A DNA stretch of 46,227 bases from Candidatus Poribacteria bacterium (GCA_009839745.1 VXPE01000033.1:32844-79070), one strand, 5' to 3'; shown: positions 35,788-43,213, counted from the stretch's first letter. Translations and numbers: made by a program. Notes: generated by a model not told the origin, from the letters alone.

Positions 35788-35809
35788 GGCGAGGTTTCCT
35801 AACCTCGCC
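35788..35809. repeat. Palindromic repeat GGCGAGGTTT-AACCTCGCC
   Basis: An inverted repeat between sodC and the second PhyH gene, related to 16925-16945. The following CCGCAAGGAG at 35826 gives the ribosome site for the PhyH gene. Confidence 0.55.
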
Positions 35810-35843
35810 TTTCAAGGCGTAAAATCCGCAAGGAGTATTGAAA

Positions 35844-36647
35844 ATGGCGAAAGCGCTCTCCCTCGTGGCATACAACGATTTAGAAAGTCAAGTGGAAGCA
35901 TTGGAAAGGGATGGGTATGTCTATTTCCCCAATGTACTTGATGCTGAGGAAGTCTCCGAATTGCGAGCGACTATGGATCGATTAGAGACGATCCCGGCGT
36001 GTTTGGATCGGCACCAAACGCCTGAGAATGGTGACGCATTCCTCAACAAAATCATTAACAACTCATTTAATCGCGACCCACTGTATCTCCAATTCCTTGA
36101 CAAATCTCCGATTATTGAGGTTGCCGAGGCGGCGCACGGTGAGGATTGTCATTGCATTGGCATGCAATCGTGGATAACAGGACCCGGCCGTCCGGATCAA
36201 GGATTACACACAGATTGGTTGCCAATCGCTCTACCGGCAGATGTTCGTTCCGATCCACGCGTCAAAGTTCCAATCTTTATCACCACCGCGCATTACTACC
36301 TCAACGATATGTATGAGGAATTGGGACCGACGAAGTTTGTCCCAGGTAGTCATTTCTCTGGATGTTCTCCAAACGGGGCAACAGAATGGAATAATCGGGG
36401 TGAAGAGAGTATCTTGTGCAATGCGGGGGATGTGGTGCTTTTCCGTAGTGAAGTCTGGCATCGGGGTTCTGCCAATACGAGTGGTGATACCCGTTACCTC
36501 TTGCAGGTGCACTATGCCCAACGGATGATTACGCAGAAATACCCACCCTATCTGAATAAATTTCAGTTCGATGCATCGATTCTCGATCAAGTGAATTCGC
36601 GGCAGAGACGGCTTCTCGGTGACCATCGACCGAGCAATTATGATTGA
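35844..36647 (+). CDS. PhyH family dioxygenase, paralogue 2 of the sodC cluster
   Basis: A 267-residue protein with iron ligands H122, D124 and H206 as in the paralogue at 34320-35123. The first 150 residues differ at scattered positions, but a 98-bp tract (36351-36448) is identical at the DNA level, which suggests gene conversion. CAAGGAG lies about 11 bp before ATG 35844; an in-frame TTG at 35838 is less likely. It lies downstream of sodC in the same direction. Confidence 0.85.
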   Translation: MAKALSLVAYNDLESQVEALERDGYVYFPNVLDAEEVSELRATMDRLETIPACLDRHQTPENGDAFLNKIINNSFNRDPLYLQFLDKSPIIEVAEAAHGEDCHCIGMQSWITGPGRPDQGLHTDWLPIALPADVRSDPRVKVPIFITTAHYYLNDMYEELGPTKFVPGSHFSGCSPNGATEWNNRGEESILCNAGDVVLFRSEVWHRGSANTSGDTRYLLQVHYAQRMITQKYPPYLNKFQFDASILDQVNSRQRRLLGDHRPSNYD

Positions 36648-36747
36648 GGTTTTTAACGATTAAATATGAGCGGCTGCGTCCGTTGTCCTTGCCGTATTTT
36701 AATTGTTGAGAACCTTTTTTAAACCTAAAGCAGGTGCTTTAACAATC

Positions 36748-36935
36748 AGGACTTACGCAAATTGAATAAAAAAGCGATAGATTCACCTAAAAAGCCGTTA
36801 TTTCAGTGATTTAACCCCCTAAAGAATCAGAATCAACGGTATGAAGTCCGTATGGACTTCCCCGGGTATGAGGTCTCCCGTGTGGGCTTCCCCGCCCCTT
36901 ATCAGGGGGACTTTAAGAGGAAATGCGTAAGTCCT
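36748..36935. mobile_element. Small inverted-repeat element B2 (MITE-like)
   Basis: A 188-bp element with the same 12-bp terminal repeats as B1 (AGGACTTACGCA, TGCGTAAGTCCT) but in the opposite orientation, about 6.3 kb away. The central part with AAGTCCGTATGGACTTCCCC and ATTCTGATTC matches B1. It ends exactly where the DUF6785-like fragment becomes readable. Confidence 0.75.
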
Positions 36936-36937
36936 AA

Positions 36938-37135
36938 CTGCACACAAAGCAGCATCTGTTGGGTTGGCTAACACCTGTGATGAATTGGTTTGCCTTCCTC
37001 TTTACCATGCTGTTTGTTATGGTTTGCATCACTGTCATCGTGCGGAAACCGTGGACGGAAGATGAGAAATTGGCGTATCCGATTATCCAACTTCCAGCTC
37101 GGATGACGAGTGAAGGAACGCACTTGATAGTTTAG
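36938..37135 (+). pseudogene. Fragment of a DUF6785-like membrane protein gene
   Basis: Reading from about 36938 without a start codon, the frame gives a stretch beginning LLGWLTPVMNWFAF, then VMVCITVIVRKPW, EKLAYPIIQLPARM and a stop at 37135. It lines up with residues about 147-190 of the intact protein at 30475-32397 (PLSMWALYVF, MVCLAVILRKQW, EKCTFPLVQLPVEL). Both ends of the gene are missing and element B2 abuts its 5' side. It is a decayed remnant. Confidence 0.7.
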
Positions 37136-37170
37136 ACGCGCTTAACTACTCCGCAGGGAACATTAAAAAC

Positions 37171-37656
37171 ATGAAAATTCAGAAAATTCAGGCGTTTCCG
37201 CTTGCTTACCCCGAACCCCACTACAAAGGTATCGAACGCTACATTACGCTCGCTCGCGTGGAGAGCGATGACGGTCTCGTGGGCTGGGGGGAGTGTATCT
37301 CACAGTTTCGAGAAGCGACACTCGCAACACAGATAATTATCGATCAGGGATTTGCACCGATGCTTACGGGTGAAGATGCTTTGGATGTGGAACGGCACTG
37401 GCATAAAATGCTCGACCACATCTGGTGGTATGGTCCTGAAGGCATCGCCGCATTAAACACGGCGGCGAGTCTGCACATGCTCGCGAGTTCACCGCATGCG
37501 GATTGTACGGATTTTAAGCCCCACGAATCCCCGATGCAGCATGAATTGGTTAGCGATCCGTGGGTCCAGGAGAACGGGTATGTCGCCATCCGCGACGTTC
37601 CGGGATTGGGTGTCACCGTGTGCGAAGATGTTGTGGAGAAATACGTGTTTGGATAG
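37171..37656 (+). pseudogene. Enolase-superfamily (mandelate racemase-like) gene with internal deletion
   Basis: The 161 residues begin like a normal mandelate racemase/muconate-lactonising enzyme (KIQAFPLAYPEPHYKG, GWGECISQ, LTGEDALDVERHWHKM) and end like its C-terminus (ESPMQHELVSDPWVQENGY, DVPGLGVTVCEDVVEKYVFG). The barrel, with the KxK, DxN and other catalytic residues, is missing, about 200 residues at around residue 92. It remains in frame, so it may still be translated but cannot be an active enzyme of the family. CCGCAGGGAACATTAAAAAC sits before the ATG, similar to the leader-like repeats. Confidence 0.75.
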
Positions 37657-37663
37657 GACTTAA

Positions 37664-38080
37664 TTATGTCGTTTTATTGAGTACAAGGGTTATGTTATCA
37701 AGCGTTTTCGAGAGTTCTACGTGTGCCTCAATGAGTGCTTTGTGGCTTTGCAGGAGGGTCGTGAGTTGCTCGTAGAGGGCTCGCTCGCGTTTTTGGGTTT
37801 CTTCCAAAGTCTTGCGGAGTTTCTCATTTTCCTGTCGGAAGGCGACTCTCACAGCATCTACGGACTTATCGCCGGTGTATTCGAGATACCCATCAGGGAT
37901 GTACACGTTGCCGTAGAACCGCGAGAGTTCGCTGACGGTGATGACTTTATGCTTCCGTTTCTGGTCTGGGTTATCTGTGGCGGCAAGATTCCCAGCTTGA
38001 ATCTCTTTGTAGATGTTTTCTTGCGAGACACCCAAGAGGTCGGCGGCTTGTGCGACGGAGAGATAGATTTCTGGGTTCAT
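37664..38080 (-). CDS. Small HTH DNA-binding protein with coiled coil, copy 1
   Basis: A 138-residue protein. Residues 6-32 (YLSVAQAADLLGVSQENIYKEI) are an excisionase/MerR-like helix-turn-helix. GNVYIPDGYLEYTGDKSVD follows, then from about 80 to 135 a helical, coiled-coil region (RQENEKLRKTLEETQKRERALYEQL). A paralogue of exactly the same length is at 38654-39070. They may dimerise through the coiled coil and regulate, but no target is known. A consensus promoter (38205-38177) lies about 100 bp upstream, and AAGGA is near the ATG. Confidence 0.8.
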   Translation of the reverse strand: MNPEIYLSVAQAADLLGVSQENIYKEIQAGNLAATDNPDQKRKHKVITVSELSRFYGNVYIPDGYLEYTGDKSVDAVRVAFRQENEKLRKTLEETQKRERALYEQLTTLLQSHKALIEAHVELSKTLDNITLVLNKTT

Positions 38081-38176
38081 AATTTTGCGTCCTTCGGCAT
38101 CGGTGGTTGTCTACGTTTTGTCTGCCAACTGCGTACGTGCTGAGGGGATGCTCTCAGTGTACTGCCTTTATCCTTC

Positions 38177-38205
38177 ATTATAGAGTATCTATTGAGATAA
38201 GTCAA
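38177..38205 (-). promoter_or_regulatory. Consensus promoter for HTH gene copy 1
   Basis: On the minus strand TTGACT (38205-38200) and TATAAT (38182-38177) are separated by 17 bp. Transcription would start near 38170, about 90 nt ahead of the start codon. Confidence 0.65.
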
Positions 38206-38653
38206 GCCAAAACTGATTGGCGGCGTTCCCCCCTCAATCCCCCCATATCTCCCCTTTTCTGTTATCAGCGCGTCTCGGATTTCATCGTAGAATCCGTAAT
38301 TATAGTGGATCCAATAATTAAGGAGACATGCTGTCGGGATTACAAATCCCTCCTACACAGATGTAAACTGATTTCCCAAATCTACTATAAGCGGAAATGT
38401 GTCTGCCGTATATTTTTGTATGATTTTCCAATAATTTATCAATTATATTGTATAATTTTGTAATATATTGTAATATAACGCCAGTTTGATAAAAGTGATT
38501 TAACCCCTCAATCCTCCTACCCCCTGTATCTATACCCCCCCTATATCCCCCCCGCAAGCGAGAGGGAAGGACGCACGCGGTGGGGACCGACGCGCCCGAG
38601 GGGGAGGCCGGCGCAAACTAAACTTTACTATAAGAGGAACTGCATAAGTCTGC
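38206..38653. other. Intergenic region with AT-rich tandem repeat and decayed element-like sequence
   Basis: No gene is seen. It holds a palindrome at 38334-38356, a tandem TTGTAATATA pair at 38458-38477, and a stretch resembling element B: AGTGATTTAACCCC at 38494 and TGCATAAGTCTG at 38642, which resemble the inner end and terminal repeat of B2. These suggest a decayed third copy. The rest is C-rich and T-rich runs. Confidence 0.5.
38334..38356. repeat. Small palindromic repeat, GGGATTACAAATCCC type
   Basis: The second copy of the palindrome at 5045-5067, with compensatory changes in both stem arms. Confidence 0.6.
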
Positions 38654-39070
38654 TTATAGTATCTTACTGAGCACGGCGGTGAGACTGTTCAGCGTTTTCG
38701 TGAGATCTGCGTGGACCTGGATAAGCGTTTGGTGGTTTCGGAGTGCGAGGATGAGTCGATCATTGAGATCTTGCTCGCGTTTCTCGATGTCTTCGAGTTT
38801 CTTCCGGAGTCGCTCGTTCTCTTGTCGGAGTGCAACTCGAACGAAGTCGACCGATCTATCGCCGGCATATTCAAGGTATCCATCTGGGATGTATATGTTA
38901 CCGTAGAGGCGCGAGAGTTCACTGTGTGTGACCACTGGATATTTCCGGGTGTTGTCTGGATTTTCTATGGGTGTGAGGTTCTTGGCGCAGATCTCTTTGT
39001 AGATGGCTTCCTGTGAGATGCCGAGGAGATCGGCGGCTTGTGCGACGGAGAGATAGATTTCGTTTGGCAT
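38654..39070 (-). CDS. Small HTH DNA-binding protein with coiled coil, copy 2
   Basis: A 138-residue paralogue of the gene at 37664-38080, aligned without gaps over its entire length by eye (IYLSVAQAADLLGISQ, GNIYIPDGYLEYAGDRSVD, RQENERLRKKLE). I start at ATG 39070 because it gives exactly the paralogue's length; ATG 39079 is also in frame. It reads in the same direction as copy 1, separated by 573 bp. Confidence 0.75.
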   Translation of the reverse strand: MPNEIYLSVAQAADLLGISQEAIYKEICAKNLTPIENPDNTRKYPVVTHSELSRLYGNIYIPDGYLEYAGDRSVDFVRVALRQENERLRKKLEDIEKREQDLNDRLILALRNHQTLIQVHADLTKTLNSLTAVLSKIL

Positions 39071-39249
39071 GGCTTTCATGGCTGTCAGCGATCGGCTTTC
39101 AGCGGGTTCCTTTCGGGTTTCAATGTGGATGTTAGAAAGTTTGTAAACGAACAATTGCCAGCGTTATCCGGGACAAAAGACGTTTGGTAAAAAGTATCTT
39201 TGACCGACAACGCTTCTTGCATTTTACACCTTTTTAACGAGTTATGCAC

Positions 39250-39322
39250 TTTTTTCTGTAAAATATCGTATTTTTTTGTAAAAAATTAAGTTTTTTCTGT
39301 AAAATATCGTATTTTTTTGTAA
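39250..39322. promoter_or_regulatory. Tandem operator-like repeats, AAAATATCGTATTTT dyad
   Basis: Two perfect 32-bp direct repeats lie at 39250-39281 and 39291-39322, 41 bp apart start to start (close to four helical turns). Each contains the dyad AAAATA-TCG-TATTTT. The second ends 6 bp before the -35 box at 39329. This looks like a pair of operators for a DNA-binding protein, maybe one of the HTH proteins encoded nearby. Confidence 0.6.
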
Positions 39323-39328
39323 TTTAAC

Positions 39329-39357
39329 TTGACAAAGGGCGTTATATAGTGTAGAAT
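39329..39357 (+). promoter_or_regulatory. Consensus promoter for the small HTH gene
   Basis: TTGACA at 39329-39334 and TAGAAT at 39352-39357 are separated by 17 bp, with the operator-like repeats directly upstream. Confidence 0.7.
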
Positions 39358-39416
39358 TAATTGCGTAAAGGGTTGAAACGCGAGATTTTTCACACAATTA
39401 CGCGGAGAATTCAAAG

Positions 39417-39641
39417 ATGCGTCGATCAAACACAAAAACAATATTGACTGCGTGCGAAATGTCTTTCGCTGGGAAAACGGATGCTGAGATAGCCACAACT
39501 TTAGGAACGTCTGTCTCAAATGTCTCCCGTTGGCGGAAAAATGAGATTTGGCAAGAATTTGAACAGGAGCTCATCTCGGCGCATAAAAAGTTGTTGTTAG
39601 AAGCGCATCGATTGGCAACCCTTGAAGATAGCACACCGTAG
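39417..39641 (+). CDS. Small HTH protein, terminase-small-subunit-like
   Basis: A 74-residue protein. Residues 20-42 (KTDAEIATTLGTSVSNVSRWRKN) form a helix-turn-helix of the type found at the start of phage terminase small subunits and phBC6A51-like proteins; the rest is a short helix. It may be a stand-alone regulator or a relic of a phage gene. GGAG lies about 10 bp before the ATG, and the promoter with paired operators is upstream. The large secreted protein starts 108 bp downstream. Confidence 0.7.
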   Translation: MRRSNTKTILTACEMSFAGKTDAEIATTLGTSVSNVSRWRKNEIWQEFEQELISAHKKLLLEAHRLATLEDSTP

Positions 39642-39749
39642 TGTGTGCATATATAAGGTTAAGTTCAAAATTAAAAGAATGGGTTTATCAAATCCCTGGA
39701 TCCGTTCTTATTTTTAAGTTAGTTAGTTCTAATGTTTATGGAGGAAAAC

Positions 39750-42700
39750 GTGAAAAACATAGTGAAATTGACATTTTCCTTAACCTCTTTAGTGGTCTTG
39801 CTTGCTGTCGGCCTTGTCTTAGCACCGTCAGTGATGGCAGATCACGGTAACTTTGATGTCACAATAACGGCAGCCGAGAATATGATCGATGTCTCGTCTG
39901 ACGATGGCATGCAGATCGCCTCTGGACGTGATCGTGCTGATCGTGCCCTTACACCGGCTACGGCGACGTTCATCACGCTTTTAATTAAGAGTGATAGAAT
40001 CGTGAACCTTGGGGGACCAGGTGGCGACTTAATGGAGCGTAAGACACATCTTGACTCGGAAGATATCATCATTGATGCTTACGATGCAGAGGGACGCGCA
40101 CTTGGGCTCCTTCCGTTGGCAGAGGTAGATGACGTAGTTATCGTTTCACACCGGGATCCAACCAACCCAGGTAGAGAGTTCCTGATACGTGTAGATGAGC
40201 AGGAACTCACGAATGCGTATACAGCCGTCAGAGCAGGTGGTGCTCCGTTTGAGATTCACACACTGCTTTTCTCGATACCGGCAGGTGCGATGGAACAAGC
40301 GGATATAGACTATGTTACTAAAAAGAGAAGTGCCGATGGGCACCCCATGCATAGTAACAAAGCCGTTGCTGCTTACAGAGTCGACCTCGTTGACGATGAT
40401 GAGGGGGCAGCTGCGTACAACCTCGGTGTCGGTGCGACAGCAGCTGGGTCAGGTGTTCCGGGTGTCGTTACGATTGATCAGATTCGCGAACGGGTAGGTG
40501 AGATAGAAGAACTTCCTTTTGAGGTCAAAGTCATCCTCACCGAAGAGCCGGCGGGTGGTCTCACGACAGATAAGATTGTGGTCAAGAACGGGAAAGCGAC
40601 ATCTGTTAGAAAAGGCACGACACTTAAGGGTGCCAGTACGACTCCCACGCAAACCACCGAATTAACGGTCGCGATGGCAAGTTATACCTCGATGGATGGT
40701 ACGGCTGCTACTGTCCTGGGTAGTTTGCCTGCAGCTACGGGTCGGGATAACATGTTCCATCAGTATTTTGTAAATATCGAGCCTGATCCTAGTGTAAACG
40801 GTTACGTCACTATTTCAATCGACCAGTTCTCGGACAAAGTGAAACCGGTTCCCAATATGTATGTTCCCTTGTCGGATTCGCAAATCGTGGCGACGACCCT
40901 GGCGGCTGCTGAAACGACGGTCAGAAATGCCAGGGTTGCGAACGAAACACTGATGGTTCGGGTGAATACGGCAGCAACAGCGGATATCTTCAAACCGAGT
41001 GCGGATGCCAGACTTCCGCATGAGAAATTCATTCCTGAGAAGTTGGTCATCCCCGCAAACGGGTATCTCGTGCTGGCAAGTGGTAGTTACGCACAATCTG
41101 GTATTCGCAAAGCAGATGCGAAACTTGCAGATAAGAAGGATCCGGGTGAGGATATCTATAACAGTGTAGAGAACTTTAACCCACCGTATCCTGGCGACGA
41201 TCTGGCGAACTTCTTCCAAAATGGTGGGACCATCCAGTTGGTATACCAAGATATCCCAGGTAATGGAGCGGATGCAGATGCGGATACCGGCTATGCGGGT
41301 GCTTCAAGTGCCACGATCAATCCCGGTGCTGTGATTATCAACGAAATCATGTGGGGCTACGATCGCGGTCTTGATAATCGTGCATACGCAGAAGGTCAAT
41401 GGATTGAACTCCACAATACAACATCTGCCGCTATCTCTCTTGATAAACAGGAGTGGATACTCGCCTACGGTTCCACAACTTCCTTTGCTGCTGGTACTGT
41501 GGTTGACAAAGTGAGCAACAATCCAGCGAGCGGTTACTGGGAAGCCCTGGGGCAAAGCGGGGCATCAAATCCCGATCCTCTGATCGAACGAAAGTCTGAT
41601 GACGATCTCAGTATCCAGGTTATTGAGAGACAGCTTGAGGATATCATCTCAATGAGTCGTGTAGCGGGGTCAACCGATGGCACTGCTAAGGCAAGTTGGG
41701 CACCCTCTACGCTTCCCACTGCGAACTTCACCTCAGCAGGTCGGATTGGCACGCCGGGTGCGCCGAATGAATACGATACCTCTGCGATAGATGCTGCCAA
41801 GGCCGCCGCAGATAAGGCCGCCGCAGATAAGGCCGCCGCTGTCTCGAAAGCACCTGTGGCGACAGCGTCTGATCTGATGATTTCCGAAATCATGGTCGCC
41901 AGCAATGAAGGTCGCCTCCCGCAGTGGATTGAGATCACGAGCAGTGCCACAGGGGAAGTCAGTCTTGATGGCTGGGCAGTCGGGATTGATAACGATCCTG
42001 CTGATGCAGATGTCGCGGCACTCTCCCTCGGTATTAAACTCGATGGTGTGACGGTTGCTGAGGGGCAAACCGTGCTGGTTGTCTCGAAAATAGGACGCAA
42101 CTCCGGTGTCGGTATGGATATAGGCGATATCCGTGAAGACCGGATCGTTGATGCCTCAGCACAGGTGAAACCGGCATCCATGACGTATATGCTCCTCAGC
42201 GAGGTAGCCTTCCGCATCGCATTGGAGCCACCCCTGCCCCTCGCAGGTGGGGTCACTGATCGTGGCGACGTTGTTGGAAACCTCGGTGGCGGATGGGAAC
42301 TCCCGATGTCCGAAGATGGACGTAGCTCACTGATCCGGCGTGAGATGGACGGGGCGGCTGAGATTATGGGAACCGATGCTGCAGGATGGACACTCGCCTC
42401 CGACACGAGTCTGATTGGTGCGTATGTCGAGACCTACTACGGCGATAAAGACGATGAGGGAACGCCTGGCTATAATGCGGGGGGTGCCCTCCCTGTCGAG
42501 TTGTCGAAGTTCTCTGCCGCACGCGACCGAGTCACCGGGCAAGTGGTCATCACCTGGGAAACGCAGTCCGAGCTGAACAACGCTGGGTTCTTCATCAAGC
42601 GTTCCCAGCAGCGGAACGGTCAGTTTGTGGTCGTCAATCCCACGATGATCGCGGGTGCCGGCACAGTGAGTGAAAAGCAGTCCTATACTTACACCGATAC

Positions 42701-42863
42701 GACTGCGAAACCAAATATTGTCTACTATTACCAGATTGAAGATGTATCGTTAGACGGAAACCGTCAGACCCTGACGCGCGGTCACCGTCTGAAAGGGCAC
42801 ATTGGTGCCGCTGGTAAAGCGACGACGACGTGGGGCGAACTCAAATCGTCCCGTGAGCAATAA
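39750..42863 (+). CDS. Large secreted protein with two lamin-tail domains and TWGxLK tail
   Basis: A 1037-residue exported protein. The signal peptide ends near PSVMADHGN. Two lamin-tail (LTD) domains are seen: one from about residue 527 (VIINEIMWGYDRG, QWIELHNTTSAAISL) and one from about 708 (LMISEIMVASNEG, PQWIEITSS). They are joined by an A/K/D-rich linker of three 15-bp repeats at 41799-41840. About 913-1017 is an FN3-like module (LPVELSKFSAARD, WETQSELNNAGFFIKRS). The end, AAGKATTTWGELKSSREQ, matches the LamG protein's end. The start is GTG 39750, with GGAGG 5 bp upstream; in-frame ATG 39732 is less likely. Function unknown. Confidence 0.85.
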   Translation: MKNIVKLTFSLTSLVVLLAVGLVLAPSVMADHGNFDVTITAAENMIDVSSDDGMQIASGRDRADRALTPATATFITLLIKSDRIVNLGGPGGDLMERKTHLDSEDIIIDAYDAEGRALGLLPLAEVDDVVIVSHRDPTNPGREFLIRVDEQELTNAYTAVRAGGAPFEIHTLLFSIPAGAMEQADIDYVTKKRSADGHPMHSNKAVAAYRVDLVDDDEGAAAYNLGVGATAAGSGVPGVVTIDQIRERVGEIEELPFEVKVILTEEPAGGLTTDKIVVKNGKATSVRKGTTLKGASTTPTQTTELTVAMASYTSMDGTAATVLGSLPAATGRDNMFHQYFVNIEPDPSVNGYVTISIDQFSDKVKPVPNMYVPLSDSQIVATTLAAAETTVRNARVANETLMVRVNTAATADIFKPSADARLPHEKFIPEKLVIPANGYLVLASGSYAQSGIRKADAKLADKKDPGEDIYNSVENFNPPYPGDDLANFFQNGGTIQLVYQDIPGNGADADADTGYAGASSATINPGAVIINEIMWGYDRGLDNRAYAEGQWIELHNTTSAAISLDKQEWILAYGSTTSFAAGTVVDKVSNNPASGYWEALGQSGASNPDPLIERKSDDDLSIQVIERQLEDIISMSRVAGSTDGTAKASWAPSTLPTANFTSAGRIGTPGAPNEYDTSAIDAAKAAADKAAADKAAAVSKAPVATASDLMISEIMVASNEGRLPQWIEITSSATGEVSLDGWAVGIDNDPADADVAALSLGIKLDGVTVAEGQTVLVVSKIGRNSGVGMDIGDIREDRIVDASAQVKPASMTYMLLSEVAFRIALEPPLPLAGGVTDRGDVVGNLGGGWELPMSEDGRSSLIRREMDGAAEIMGTDAAGWTLASDTSLIGAYVETYYGDKDDEGTPGYNAGGALPVELSKFSAARDRVTGQVVITWETQSELNNAGFFIKRSQQRNGQFVVVNPTMIAGAGTVSEKQSYTYTDTTAKPNIVYYYQIEDVSLDGNRQTLTRGHRLKGHIGAAGKATTTWGELKSSREQ

Positions 42864-42906
42864 CGAGGTGTTTCAGGGATAAATCTATTTGAACTAACCA
42901 AGCGAG

Positions 42907-42943
42907 CAAGGCGGTGGGGGGAACTTCATCGCCTTGTTTGTTT
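42907..42943 (+). terminator. Rho-independent terminator after the lamin-tail protein
   Basis: CAAGGCGGTG (42907-42916) pairs with CATCGCCTTG (42927-42936) over 10 bp, including one G-T pair, and TTTGTTT follows. Confidence 0.75.
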
Positions 42944-43000
42944 AACATGTCAGATAGATCGTTCGGACCCCTGGTAGCACATCTATTCACACATCCGTAG

Positions 43001-43019
43001 GGGCGAGGGTGCCTCGCCC
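43001..43019. repeat. Palindrome GGGCGAGGGTGCCTCGCCC
   Basis: A perfect 8-bp-arm inverted repeat preceded by GTAG, like the other dispersed palindromes here. Confidence 0.6.
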
Positions 43020-43030
43020 GTTTCGTTCTA

Positions 43031-43070
43031 CAGAGAGGCACAGGAGACCCACAGCATAATGCTACAAAGC
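43031..43070. repeat. Variant of the CACAGG-type dispersed repeat
   Basis: CAGAGAGGCACAGGAGACCC, then ATGCTACAAA. The same unit with GGAGACC/GGTCTC arms is at 43147-43184. Confidence 0.5.
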
Positions 43071-43096
43071 GTTCACACATCACGTAGGTTTAGTGG

Positions 43097-43124
43097 GTCG
43101 GGGAGTGCGGTAGCGACTCCCGAC
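43097..43124. repeat. Palindrome TCGGGGAGT-GACTCCCGA
   Basis: TCGGGGAGT and GACTCCCGA flank GCGGTAGC. It occurs in a repeat-rich noncoding stretch. Confidence 0.55.
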
Positions 43125-43146
43125 ATCCCTCTTTTATCGGACGACA

Positions 43147-43184
43147 CAGATGCACAGGAGACCCACAGGTCTCATCAACTACAG
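43147..43184. repeat. CACAGG-type dispersed repeat with GGAGACC/GGTCTC dyad
   Basis: CAGATGCACAGGAGACCCAC, then AGGTCTCATC. It resembles the units at 3245-3276 and 43185-43213 in its first part but has its own stem. Confidence 0.5.
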
Positions 43185-43213
43185 AGATGCACAGGCTAAC
43201 AGCCTATGCTACA
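43185..43213. repeat. Dispersed repeat, CACAGGCTAACAGCCTATGCTAC type
   Basis: The core is the same as in the copies at 3245-3276 and 17072-17100. Confidence 0.7.

Noticed and set aside
30267-36935. Composite transposon formed by B1 and B2
   Set aside because: No transposase lies within or beside the elements, and the flanking sequences show no clear target duplication. An inverted pair of small elements is all that can be claimed.
39250-39322. Direct repeats as plasmid-type iterons or an origin
   Set aside because: There are only two copies, no Rep gene is nearby, and they sit tightly against a promoter, so operators are the better reading.
41534-42406. Open frame of 290 codons on the minus strand
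   Set aside because: It is antisense to the lamin-tail protein, which has a signal peptide, recognisable domains and a terminator. The long antisense frame follows from its codon use.
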